Below are positions 9,638-17,698 of a stretch of 64,000 nucleotides of DNA, in pieces. Positions within the stretch are counted from its first letter, which is position 1. Each line of letters starts with the position of its first letter. A model generated the notes under the pieces. It searched no databases. It had not been told where the DNA came from and saw only the letters and a list, made by a program, of their open reading frames with translations. The stretch is from Archangium violaceum. Lineage in GTDB: Bacteria; Myxococcota; Myxococcia; Myxococcales; Myxococcaceae. The position numbers were made by a program, and so were the translations under genes. The DNA lies in assembly GCF_016887565.1 (NCBI RefSeq), contig NZ_CP069396.1, positions 7,546,001 to 7,610,000 of the forward strand, given 5' to 3'.

Positions 9638-10498
9638 GTGAGCCCCCCGCGCGCCAGTCGCCCTCGGGTGGTGGTGGTGGGCATGGGCCGGTTGGGAGGA
9701 GCGCTGGCCCTCGCGCTCGCCGCGAAGCGCTGGCCCGTGCGTGTGCTGGCGCGCTCCGAGGACGGTCGGCGCCGCGCCGTGGAGCTGGGGCTGAGGCTGG
9801 CCTCCGAGAGCGATGTGGCCCAGGCCCGGGTATGCCTGCTGTGCGTGCCTGACAAGGCCGTGCCCCTGGCCGCCGAGGAGTTGAAGCCCCGGCTCTCGCG
9901 TGGGGCGGCCCTGGTGCACTGCGCGGGCGCGCTCTCGCTGGAGGCCCTGGGCGCTCCGCGCGGACGGGTGCTGGGTTCGTTCCATCCGCTGGTCGCGGTG
10001 TCGGATCCGCGTGACTCGCTGGCGGGGAACTCGGTGGCCCTCAGCACCCGCTCTCGCTGGCTGCGCGAGGTGCTGGAGCGGATGGCGAAGGACGCGGGAC
10101 TGCGCGCCCTGCGGGTACCGGAGAAGCACCGCGCCGCCTATCACGCCGGGGCCGTGCTGAGCGCGGGGGGCGTGGTGGCAGCGCTCTCCGCGGCGGTGGA
10201 GGCGTTCCGCGTCGCGGGCATCTCCGAGGAGGATGCACTCGCCGCGCTGCTGCCGCTGACTCGCTCGGCGCTGCGCGGCGTGGAGGCGCGAGGACTGGCG
10301 GCCGGGTACACCGGCCCGATTGCTCGAGGGGATTCGGGCGTGGTGGCAGCGCATCTCGCGGCGCTCCCGCCCGTGGCGGGCGAGGTCTATCGGCCACTGT
10401 CACGGCGTGGAGTGCAACTCGTGGGACACCGTCTGCCTCCAGAGGCCCGCGCCGCTCTGGAGAAGCTGCTCGACTCCGAGACTCCTCGACGGAGGTAG
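9638..10498 (+). CDS. Rossmann-like / DUF2520 domain protein
   Basis: 286-residue cytoplasmic protein. The N-terminal NAD(P)-binding fold has VVVVGMGRLGGALALAL, the glycine-rich dinucleotide loop of the pyrroline-5-carboxylate reductase/F420-NADP oxidoreductase type, and the C-terminal half matches the helical DUF2520 domain (KHRAAYHAGAVLSAGG, then RGDSGVVAAHLAAL). An oxidoreductase role is implied but the substrate is unknown for the family. The GTG at 9638 lies 3 nt after the clp-type stop, so the two genes are probably cotranscribed. A functional link to proteolysis is not evident. Confidence 0.85.
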   Translation: MSPPRASRPRVVVVGMGRLGGALALALAAKRWPVRVLARSEDGRRRAVELGLRLASESDVAQARVCLLCVPDKAVPLAAEELKPRLSRGAALVHCAGALSLEALGAPRGRVLGSFHPLVAVSDPRDSLAGNSVALSTRSRWLREVLERMAKDAGLRALRVPEKHRAAYHAGAVLSAGGVVAALSAAVEAFRVAGISEEDALAALLPLTRSALRGVEARGLAAGYTGPIARGDSGVVAAHLAALPPVAGEVYRPLSRRGVQLVGHRLPPEARAALEKLLDSETPRRR

Positions 10499-10548
10499 TC
10501 TGGCGGCGGCCGGCTCCGGAAAGAAGCCGCACACACAGAGGGCGACTG

Positions 10549-11757
10549 GTGGCTACGTACAACATCTCCCTGGCGGATCTCCGGCAGGACATCGCCGGAG
10601 TCATCCCGGCCGAGCTCGTCCTGAGCTGGAACGGGCAGGACAAGACCTCCGTCCGACACGACCAGCTGCTGGCCCCCTTCCGGACACACGGCACGATCGT
10701 TTCCGCCGATTCGGCGGGACTGTCCAGGCTGACCCAGCGTTACACCCTGGCCCAGGTCATGAAGCTCGTCTCCGAGCCCAAGGAAGTGCTCCACTCCTAC
10801 GGGACGGCGATCGGCGGTGAAGCCATCGGCATCTGGGCGGCGGACAACTCGCAGATGTTCTTCCCCGAGGCGATCGCGCCGTCACGCGTCGTCGCGCAGA
10901 TGCTCGCGGTGCAGGCCAGGGTCAAGGCCCTCCAGGTCCAGATCGGCATCGGCATCCACACCTGCGAGTGCTTCAAGGTCGGCGGTGGACTCTTCGGTGA
11001 GGGGGCTGACTTCATCGAGGCCATCGCCGAGGACGAGACCTCGGGAGGAGAGATCGTCCTGTCGAAGGCCATCCACGAGCGTCTCTCGGGCCCGGTGCGC
11101 GACGCGGCCCGGGTGCGCGGAGATCTCGAGAAGAAGGGCTCGTTGTGGTCGATCACGGACTCCCCAGGCTCCCTGGATGCCGTTGAAGGCAACAACCCCC
11201 ACTACCCGACGCCTTTCGACGCGGCCTTCTTCCAGCGGCTGCGCTCGGCCTCCCTGGCGGAGCTCGGCAAGGAGGAGTTTCCCGAGTACCGGACAACCCG
11301 GACGGTGGTGTTCGTGAAGGTCGCCCACAGGCCTCACGAGTTCCTGCTGGACTCGTTCACCGACATGTCCCTCATCGACCTCGCGATCCGTCGCATCGCG
11401 TCGTCCCATGGGGCCGATGTCGTGAAGTCCAACGGCACCCTGGCCATCGTCCTCTTCCCCGAGGGCCGTCAAGCCGTCGCCTTCGCGCGCGACATCATCG
11501 AGGAGAATCGCGCCCTCGGTTTCAATGCGCACGTCGGATTGACCCATGGCGAGGTCTACCTCTTCCCCCTCGCCAACGGTGAGCGCGAGATCGCCGGCAA
11601 TCCCGTCAACATCGCCTCCAAGCTCGCCGAGGACTCGGGTCTGGAGGGTGTCCTCGTCGAGGACTCCGTCGCACTCGGGGATGTCTCGCGGAAGGGCGAG
11701 CCTTTCCGGTTGAATCTCTCGAAAGTCGAGCTGATCGGACGTCGCTTCCCCGTCTGA
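10549..11757 (+). CDS. Tandem degenerate class III cyclase-homology protein
   Basis: 402-residue soluble protein that appears to hold two class III nucleotide-cyclase homology domains, about 35-215 and 255-400. Domain 1 shows a cyclase-like order (SADSAGLSRLT, then GGEAIGIW, then IGIGIHTCECFKVGGGLFGEG) but has Glu where the second metal-binding Asp is expected. Domain 2 (VVFVKVAH, then KSNGTLAIVLF, then VGLTHGEVY and GNPVNIASKLAE) lacks both metal Asp residues while keeping the NxAxK/R end. It is therefore probably not a normal cyclase, and may be a nucleotide-binding or dimerisation module. The GTG start follows the DUF2520 stop by 50 nt. A strong hairpin terminator follows. The family call rests on motif order, not on an alignment. 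Confidence 0.6.
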   Translation: MATYNISLADLRQDIAGVIPAELVLSWNGQDKTSVRHDQLLAPFRTHGTIVSADSAGLSRLTQRYTLAQVMKLVSEPKEVLHSYGTAIGGEAIGIWAADNSQMFFPEAIAPSRVVAQMLAVQARVKALQVQIGIGIHTCECFKVGGGLFGEGADFIEAIAEDETSGGEIVLSKAIHERLSGPVRDAARVRGDLEKKGSLWSITDSPGSLDAVEGNNPHYPTPFDAAFFQRLRSASLAELGKEEFPEYRTTRTVVFVKVAHRPHEFLLDSFTDMSLIDLAIRRIASSHGADVVKSNGTLAIVLFPEGRQAVAFARDIIEENRALGFNAHVGLTHGEVYLFPLANGEREIAGNPVNIASKLAEDSGLEGVLVEDSVALGDVSRKGEPFRLNLSKVELIGRRFPV

Positions 11758-11780
11758 AGCGCACCTGTTTCTGGAACGTC

Positions 11781-11816
11781 AAAGGGGCCAGCCGGGTGAT
11801 CCCGGTTGGCCCCTTT
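11781..11816 (+). terminator. Strong hairpin terminator after the cyclase-like gene
   Basis: The arms AAAGGGGCCAGCCGGG and CCCGGTTGGCCCCTTT form a 16-bp stem with one G-T wobble and a TGAT loop. It starts 23 nt after the stop at 11757. The A-rich and T-rich ends make it usable in both directions, so it may also serve the convergent gene ending at 11907. Confidence 0.85.
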
Positions 11817-11843
11817 GCTGGGTCCACGGTGTTGGATCCCTAT

Positions 11844-11880
11844 ACCCTCACCCCAGCCCTCTCCCAGAGGGAGAGGGTGA
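11844..11880 (-). repeat. Intergenic palindromic repeat, copy 1
   Basis: Core CCCTCTCCC-AGA-GGGAGAGGG (11857-11877), a perfect 9-bp stem, flanked by ACCCTCACCCC. It is the reverse complement of the copies at 36724 and 61745, and with the latter it shares an extended arm reading GGGGTGAGGGTATA-GGATCC. It sits between the terminator and the 3' end of the convergent gene at 11907. Confidence 0.8.
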
Positions 11881-11906
11881 TCTCAACCCGAGGTCTCCTG
11901 TGAACT

Positions 11907-13202
11907 TCAGCTCAGGATGATGCGCGGTCCGTTCAGCGCCTGCCGCACCACCGCCACCGCCTGCTCCGACGCCGCCTCCGCCTCCGTCAACCGGCGCAGG
12001 CAGACCTCGCCCTTCGTCTCCACCGCCTTCTTGAGGTCCGTCAGCAGCACCGTCGCCGCCTTCAGCATCTCCTCGTTCTGCGGATTCGGCGGCGCTCCCT
12101 TCCCCGCCTTCTCCTCCATGTACTTCGTGAACCGCCTCACCGCGTCCACCGTCTTGTTCGGATCGAAGTTCGCCAGCAGCGGCTTGATGCGCTCCGCGTT
12201 CACCTTGATCAGCCTCAGCGCCCCCACCTTCCCGAATCCAGGGTGCAGCAGGCTCAGATCCGACTGCTCGAACGTCCCCAGCAGCCCTTCCTCCGGCGCC
12301 TGCACCGAGTGCGGCACCACGTCCACGAACAGCGCCAGCGGCGGCGCCCCCTGCGTGAACGCTCCGATCTCATCCTCGTCCACCGGCGGGAAGTTCTGCG
12401 GCGAACCGATGAACAGCAGCGGCAGCACGATCTCTCCCCAGAACTCCTCCGGCGCCGCCCCCGTCCCGCCCACCGTCGCGAACATGTGGCCCATCAGCTC
12501 CGCGATCCGCGGCGCCCGGTCCATCTGCTCCGCCAACGCATGGCTCGGATCCAACCGCTGCAGCGACTGCACGATCTGTCCCTCGAACTGCTGGCGCGCC
12601 TCCGGCGGCAGCTGCGTCCGGCCCAGCGCGTCACGGATGTCCCGCGCCAGCGCGTCCGGCTTCGTCTCGAACGCCGTCTTCGCCTTCGCCGAGTCCAACA
12701 CCACGAATTGCAGGAACCCCGGATCGAACAGCCGCTGATAGTCCGCAGGCCCCATCTTCGGCCCCGACGCCCCCAGCGACTGCGTCGCCCCAGGCGCGAA
12801 CTTCACCTGCGCCAGCGACTTGCGGATGTCCGCCGCCAGATCCTCCAGCTTCCCCAGCTTCCCCTGCGACAGCGCGTCCATCACCGCCCCGAACGGCGAC
12901 AGCATGATGATCGCGTCCGGGAAGCCCAGCGTCGCACCCTCCGGCGAGTCCCGGTTCGGGAACCAGAAGGCGCCGTGCTCGGTGGCCATGCGCTCGGCGA
13001 ATGCACCGGCCAGGCCCAGGGCCAGCCCCTGGTGGTTCGGGTTGTTCACCTGGAAGGCTCCGCCGAGCAGCTTGATGGCGGACGCCTCCACCTCCGACCA
13101 GGGGACCTTGAGAAGATCCACCGGCTTGCCCTCGAGCTGCTGGAGGGCGGCGGCGACCTGCGCCTGGGCGGATTGGACATGCGGAGGGGCGGGATGAGCC
13201 AT
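11907..13202 (-). CDS. Conserved hypothetical protein
   Basis: 431-residue protein without signal peptide, membrane segment or a motif I recognise. It is mainly helical and acidic, with several Ala/Gln-rich helices (SAQAQVAAALQQLEG near the start; EAEAASEQAVAVVRQAL near the end). The middle region (GATLGFPDAIIMLSPFGAVMDAL) is its most hydrophobic part. The ATG at 13202 is chosen because AGGAA lies about 8 nt upstream; an extension to 13295 would add 31 residues that read like spacer. It converges on the cyclase-like gene and diverges from the lipoprotein gene at 13311. Confidence 0.75.
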   Translation of the reverse strand: MAHPAPPHVQSAQAQVAAALQQLEGKPVDLLKVPWSEVEASAIKLLGGAFQVNNPNHQGLALGLAGAFAERMATEHGAFWFPNRDSPEGATLGFPDAIIMLSPFGAVMDALSQGKLGKLEDLAADIRKSLAQVKFAPGATQSLGASGPKMGPADYQRLFDPGFLQFVVLDSAKAKTAFETKPDALARDIRDALGRTQLPPEARQQFEGQIVQSLQRLDPSHALAEQMDRAPRIAELMGHMFATVGGTGAAPEEFWGEIVLPLLFIGSPQNFPPVDEDEIGAFTQGAPPLALFVDVVPHSVQAPEEGLLGTFEQSDLSLLHPGFGKVGALRLIKVNAERIKPLLANFDPNKTVDAVRRFTKYMEEKAGKGAPPNPQNEEMLKAATVLLTDLKKAVETKGEVCLRRLTEAEAASEQAVAVVRQALNGPRIILS

Positions 13203-13310
13203 TTCGGGTTCCTGTTCCGGGTACGAGATCGTGACTTGAACGGTCGACCCCCTTACCCCGAAAACCAAGTTCATCGCCACGATTTGTGACCGCACCTAGG
13301 ATGGGGGCGC

Positions 13311-16247
13311 ATGCCGCGTCGCCTACCCACCCTCCTCCTGTTCATTCTCTCCCTCTCCGGGTGTGCATTCGTCACACCCCGCTTCCCCCAGAACGTCCAG
13401 ACGAGCTTCGTCCGGGAGGACATGCGCAAGCTCACCACGAGCTCCCTCGTGCTCTACTACCCGGCCGACCTGCGGCCGACCGCCTTGCGCATCGCGGCAC
13501 GCGTCGAGGACTGCGTCGAGCGTCTTCGCACCCTCACCAAAAGCCCCCGCAAGCGGGACCGGGCGCTCGTCTACCTGACGAGCGCCGACTTCAACAACGC
13601 GTACGTGATGCCGGACTACTCCAGCATCCCCCAGCAGATGGTGCTCCCCTCGCATATGTCGCTGGAGCTCTTCAACCTGCTGGGCTTCGGCCCCGCCGAG
13701 CTCGGCGAGGTGGGCTGCCACGAGTCCGTCCATTACGTGCAGATGCAACAGACGGATGGTCTGTGGTGGCTCGTCAACACCCTCACCGGCGGCCTCTTCC
13801 AGCCCAACACCTTCACCGAGTCCTGGTTCCTCGAGGGACTCGCCACCTTCTATGAGGGACGGCTGGGCCGCTCCTGGGGCCGTCCGCACAGCCCCGTGTG
13901 GCAGGGCTTCTTCGAGGCCGCCTCCCAGGCCCGTGGCGGCGACTTCCACCCCGGCTACCTCTCCCCCGAGCACCGGGAGATGGATCCCTTCGGCGGCAAC
14001 TACCTCGTCGGCAGCGAGTTCATCTCCTGGCTCGCGAACAAGTACGGCGAGGACAAGCTGTGGCAGCTGGTGGAGTCCCAGGGTGAGTCCGTCTTCTCCC
14101 CCCTGGCCGTGACGCTGCGCTTCAAGGGGGTCTACGGCCGCACCATCGGCGCGCTCTTCGACGAGTTCTCCCAGGAGCTCGCCCAGCACCAGAAGCGCCG
14201 CGAGCGCCCCTCCACCCAACAGGTGCTCGCCCCCGAGGTGGGCTACTTCACCCGGCTCGCGGCCTCGCCGGCCGACGGCGCCATCGCCACCCTCGAGGTG
14301 GGCCGCGAGCAGGCCGTGCGCCTCGTCCTGCGCGAGCGCGATGGCTCCGTGCGCTTCAGCCGCCACCTCGCCCAGTTCCTCCCCGGCCGCCGGTGGATCG
14401 CCACCAGCCCCACCGTCATGAGCGGCCTGTCCTTCACCGCCGACGGCGGCTCCCTCTTCCTCCTCGCCTCGGACCTCGACCGCGTGGGCAGCTACCTCGC
14501 GCGCGTGTGGCAGGTGGATGCCCGCACCGGCGAGGTGGTGAAGACCTGGGAGGACATCGAGGGCATGGGCGGCGGCGTCACCCCGGATGGCAAGGCCTAC
14601 GTCTATGTCCATGTCTCCCAGGACACCGCCAACCTCTACCGCCTGGATCTCGCCACCAACGCGCGCACGCCGCTCACGCGCTTCGAGGGGCGCCAGTCAC
14701 TCGGCCCCGCCTCCGTCTCCCCGGACGGGCGCATCGTCTTCCCCCGCATGACGGACAACGGGTGGAACCTCGCGCTGCTCGAGCCCGATGGCACCGTCCG
14801 CGCCCTCACGGATGACACGCACTTCAACTATGCCCCCCGCTGGCTGGACGCCCAGCGCGTCGTCTTCGTGCGCGAACACGAGGGTCGCTGGCAGGCCCAT
14901 GTCCTCGACGTCACCGGCGGCGAGCCCACCCGCATCACCGACGCCCCTCACCTGGTCATGGACGTGGCCCCCCTCGGAGGCTCGGACGTCGTCTTCCTCA
15001 ACCGCGACGCCTTCGACTTCTCATTGGATCGCGCCCCCATCACCCCGGTCGCCGCCTCCGAGGCCCTCGCCCAGGATCCCTCCCCCACTCCCGCTCCCCC
15101 CGAGGCCCTCCCGCCCGCGCTGGCCCCCTTCCTCGGGCACGAGCTGAACATCCTCTCCGACGAGCCGTACTCGCCGATGGAGCACTTCTTCTACCCGGAG
15201 CTGCATGCCCCATTCGCCTACGCGCTGCCGGAGACGAACGACGCCGACGACACGGAGATCGTCGGCTACGGCGGCGTGGCCCTGGCGGGACAGGATCGGC
15301 TGGGCTTCCACCAGTACGCCCTGCTGGTGCAGATCGACTCGAAGCTGCGCGACCCCAGCGTCTCCTTCAGCTACGGCAACGCCCTGCCCGCTCCCTGGTA
15401 CGTGCAGCTCAACGTGGCGCGCACCGTGGTGGCGGGCCGGAGGGATCTGCAGGCCTCCCTCTTCATGTCTCGCGAGTTCTGGACCACCCCCGTGTCCTTC
15501 GGCGTGCTGGCGCTGCGCCGGGACTGGTACGCCACCTCCAGGCGGCCCGGGGTGCGCTCCTCGCTCCTCGGACCGGAGGCCTCCGTCTCGTACTTCGCCG
15601 GAGAGAGCACCTCCTATGGTGGCACGCAGCGGGGCCTGGGCCTCTCGCTGGCTGGCGGCCTGTACCCCGTCACCTTCGACGAGGCGAGTGCCCCCTTCGG
15701 CGACGTGCGCGCCACGGTGGACCTCTTCGTCCCGGGGCTCCCCCTGCTCAAGCGCGACAACCTCCAGCTCACCGCCATCGGCCGCTACCTCCCCAGCGCC
15801 CCCGAGGGACTGCTCCAGGTGGGCGGCATCCAGCTCGGCAACCCCCTCCTCCAACTGCGCCAGGGCCCGGAGGACTCGCGCGACGTGCCGCTGCGCTTCC
15901 AGCCGGGCACCTCCTTCTCCGAGTACCTGCGCGGCTACGAGGACTTCGCCCTCAGCGCGCGCAGCGTCGTCATCGCCAACGCGCGCTACCGCTACCGGCT
16001 GATACTCGACTACGGCTGGTCCACCTTCTTCTGGCTGGGGCCCTCCTTCTTCCTCAGCCAGGTGGAGCTGGAGGCCTTCGGCAGCTGGGCTCGCACGGAC
16101 CTGCGGGCCAACCACCGCGCCGCCGGTGGCGCCGTCTTCCTACACACCACTTTCGGACAGTCCGTGGGCCTCTCCCTCTTCTACCAATACGCCCGGCGCT
16201 TCGATGACGGGCTCGGGGACCTCCACCTGGTGGGCTTCTCGCTGTAG
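13311..16247 (+). CDS. Lipoprotein with HExxH peptidase motif, propeller and C-terminal barrel
   Basis: 978-residue exported protein. The signal peptide ends in a lipobox (LSLSGC, Cys about 18). Residues of about 60-290 resemble the gluzincin/peptidase-MA fold, with HESVH at 137-141 and the glutamate helix WFLEGLATFYEG about 35 residues later, giving a plausible zinc site. Residues of about 300-580 carry WD40/TolB-like repeats (SPDGRIVFPRM, WNLALLEPDGTVRALTDD). After a Pro-rich linker (about 585-610) the last 350 residues read as an outer-membrane beta-barrel with alternating aromatic strands. A protease fused to a propeller and barrel would act at the cell surface; the target is unknown. ATG at 13311; stands alone, divergent from the 11907 gene. 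Confidence 0.75.
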   Translation: MPRRLPTLLLFILSLSGCAFVTPRFPQNVQTSFVREDMRKLTTSSLVLYYPADLRPTALRIAARVEDCVERLRTLTKSPRKRDRALVYLTSADFNNAYVMPDYSSIPQQMVLPSHMSLELFNLLGFGPAELGEVGCHESVHYVQMQQTDGLWWLVNTLTGGLFQPNTFTESWFLEGLATFYEGRLGRSWGRPHSPVWQGFFEAASQARGGDFHPGYLSPEHREMDPFGGNYLVGSEFISWLANKYGEDKLWQLVESQGESVFSPLAVTLRFKGVYGRTIGALFDEFSQELAQHQKRRERPSTQQVLAPEVGYFTRLAASPADGAIATLEVGREQAVRLVLRERDGSVRFSRHLAQFLPGRRWIATSPTVMSGLSFTADGGSLFLLASDLDRVGSYLARVWQVDARTGEVVKTWEDIEGMGGGVTPDGKAYVYVHVSQDTANLYRLDLATNARTPLTRFEGRQSLGPASVSPDGRIVFPRMTDNGWNLALLEPDGTVRALTDDTHFNYAPRWLDAQRVVFVREHEGRWQAHVLDVTGGEPTRITDAPHLVMDVAPLGGSDVVFLNRDAFDFSLDRAPITPVAASEALAQDPSPTPAPPEALPPALAPFLGHELNILSDEPYSPMEHFFYPELHAPFAYALPETNDADDTEIVGYGGVALAGQDRLGFHQYALLVQIDSKLRDPSVSFSYGNALPAPWYVQLNVARTVVAGRRDLQASLFMSREFWTTPVSFGVLALRRDWYATSRRPGVRSSLLGPEASVSYFAGESTSYGGTQRGLGLSLAGGLYPVTFDEASAPFGDVRATVDLFVPGLPLLKRDNLQLTAIGRYLPSAPEGLLQVGGIQLGNPLLQLRQGPEDSRDVPLRFQPGTSFSEYLRGYEDFALSARSVVIANARYRYRLILDYGWSTFFWLGPSFFLSQVELEAFGSWARTDLRANHRAAGGAVFLHTTFGQSVGLSLFYQYARRFDDGLGDLHLVGFSL

Positions 16248-16465
16248 GCCCCACCTTCCGGGGCACTCCCACGTCCACCAGCCAACGTCTTCCGGCATTC
16301 CGGGGCCTGCGGTGAAGGTGGGATTGAGCCTGCTCCCTTGCATCCCCGGCACGGCGACCGCAGCTTGCCCCACCCTTTGAGAAGGTACTCAACGGCGAGG
16401 CGCATTCGTGCCTCACCTGAAGGAAGAGCACCTATAGAGGGCCACTCACGCAGAGGTCATCGCGG

Positions 16466-17692
16466 ATGAGAACGAGTGCCAGCCCCGCTCCAGAGTCCGT
16501 CCTGGTGGTGGATGACGAGCCGTCCCTGCGCACCATCCTGGCGTTCATCGTCCAGCGAGTGGGTGCCGTCCCCGTGCTGGCGCCGGACGCCGCCACGGCC
16601 CGCCAGCTCGCCGCGAAGCACTCCTTCGCGTGCGCGCTGATCGACAAGAACCTGCCGGGCGAAAACGGCCTGGACTTCCTCAAGTGGCTGCGCTCCGTGC
16701 AGCCCGGGTGCAACGCCCTCATCGTCACCGCCTACGGCAACGTGGACAGCGCCATCGAGGCCCTGCGTCTGGGTGCCTTCGACTACCTGCTCAAGCCCTT
16801 CGAGGTGGATGGGCTGGAGCACCGCCTCAAGCTGGCCCTGGATCAGTGGCGGCTGCGGCAGGAGCACGAGCGCATGCAGGCCATGCTGGTGCAGGCGGAC
16901 AGGCTCGCCTCGCTGGGGCTGCTGGCCGCCGGCGTGGTGCACGAGGTGAACACCCCCCTGGCCTACATCCTCTCCAACCTGGACTGGCTCGACGAGGAGC
17001 TGCCCTCCCTGCGCGAGGGGCTGAAGCGCCAGGGCCGTCAGGGGACGGGCACGGAGCTGACGTCCCTGGCCGAGCGCCTGGCGGCGGTGGAGTCCACCCT
17101 GCGCGACATCCGCGAGGGCGCCGAGCGCGTGCGCCACATCGCCCGCGACGTGAAGGCCTTCGCCCGGCGCGAGGACGACGAGAGCGTGCTGGTGGATTTG
17201 CGTGAGGTGCTCGAGGCGGCGCTGAAGATGGCCCTGGTGCACATCCGCTACCGGGCCCGCGTGGTGCGCGACTACCAGGACGTGCCCCTGGTGAAGGCCA
17301 ACGAGGCCCGCCTGGCGCAGGTGTTCCTCAACCTGGTGGTCAACGCCGCCCAGGCCATTCCCGAGGACGGGGGCGATCATGAGATCCGCGTCCGGCTGTG
17401 GACGGGCCCCAACGGCGAGGCGTGCGCCGAGGTGACGGACACCGGCACGGGCATCGCCCCCGAGCACATGGCGCACCTCTTCGAGCCCTTCTTCACCACC
17501 AAGCGCTCGGGCGAGGGCACGGGGCTGGGCCTCTTCATCTGCAAGTCCATCGTCGAGTCCGTCGACGGCTCCATCACCGTGGAGAGCCGCCCGGGCAAGG
17601 GCACCACGTTCCGCCTCGGCCTGCCTCCGCACGTGAGGGCCGCCCGCGCCACGCTGTCCGCGGAGCGGGAGAGCAGCGCCGCGGCGTCCTGA
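16466..17692 (+). CDS. Receiver domain-histidine kinase hybrid
   Basis: 408-residue soluble two-component protein in which the receiver precedes the kinase. The receiver (about 10-125) has the acidic pair in VVDDEP, phospho-acceptor Asp60 (ALIDKNLPG), the Thr in VTAYG and Lys110 in LLKPF. The kinase has H159 in GVVHEVNTPL, an N-box LNLVVNAAQAI, and G-boxes DTGTGI and GTGLGL. There is no sensor or membrane segment, so input probably arrives as a phosphoryl group from another kinase. No partner gene is adjacent: the preceding 218 nt carry no gene, and the next gene converges 6 nt away. Confidence 0.93.
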   Translation: MRTSASPAPESVLVVDDEPSLRTILAFIVQRVGAVPVLAPDAATARQLAAKHSFACALIDKNLPGENGLDFLKWLRSVQPGCNALIVTAYGNVDSAIEALRLGAFDYLLKPFEVDGLEHRLKLALDQWRLRQEHERMQAMLVQADRLASLGLLAAGVVHEVNTPLAYILSNLDWLDEELPSLREGLKRQGRQGTGTELTSLAERLAAVESTLRDIREGAERVRHIARDVKAFARREDDESVLVDLREVLEAALKMALVHIRYRARVVRDYQDVPLVKANEARLAQVFLNLVVNAAQAIPEDGGDHEIRVRLWTGPNGEACAEVTDTGTGIAPEHMAHLFEPFFTTKRSGEGTGLGLFICKSIVESVDGSITVESRPGKGTTFRLGLPPHVRAARATLSAERESSAAAS

Positions 17693-17698
17693 GCCGGC

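Noticed and set aside
6851-10354. Very long minus-strand open frame (about 1167 codons) across the ClpA-type gene
   Set aside because: It is antisense to two clear genes with good motifs, its translation is His/Arg/Gly-rich low complexity, and high GC makes such antisense frames common.
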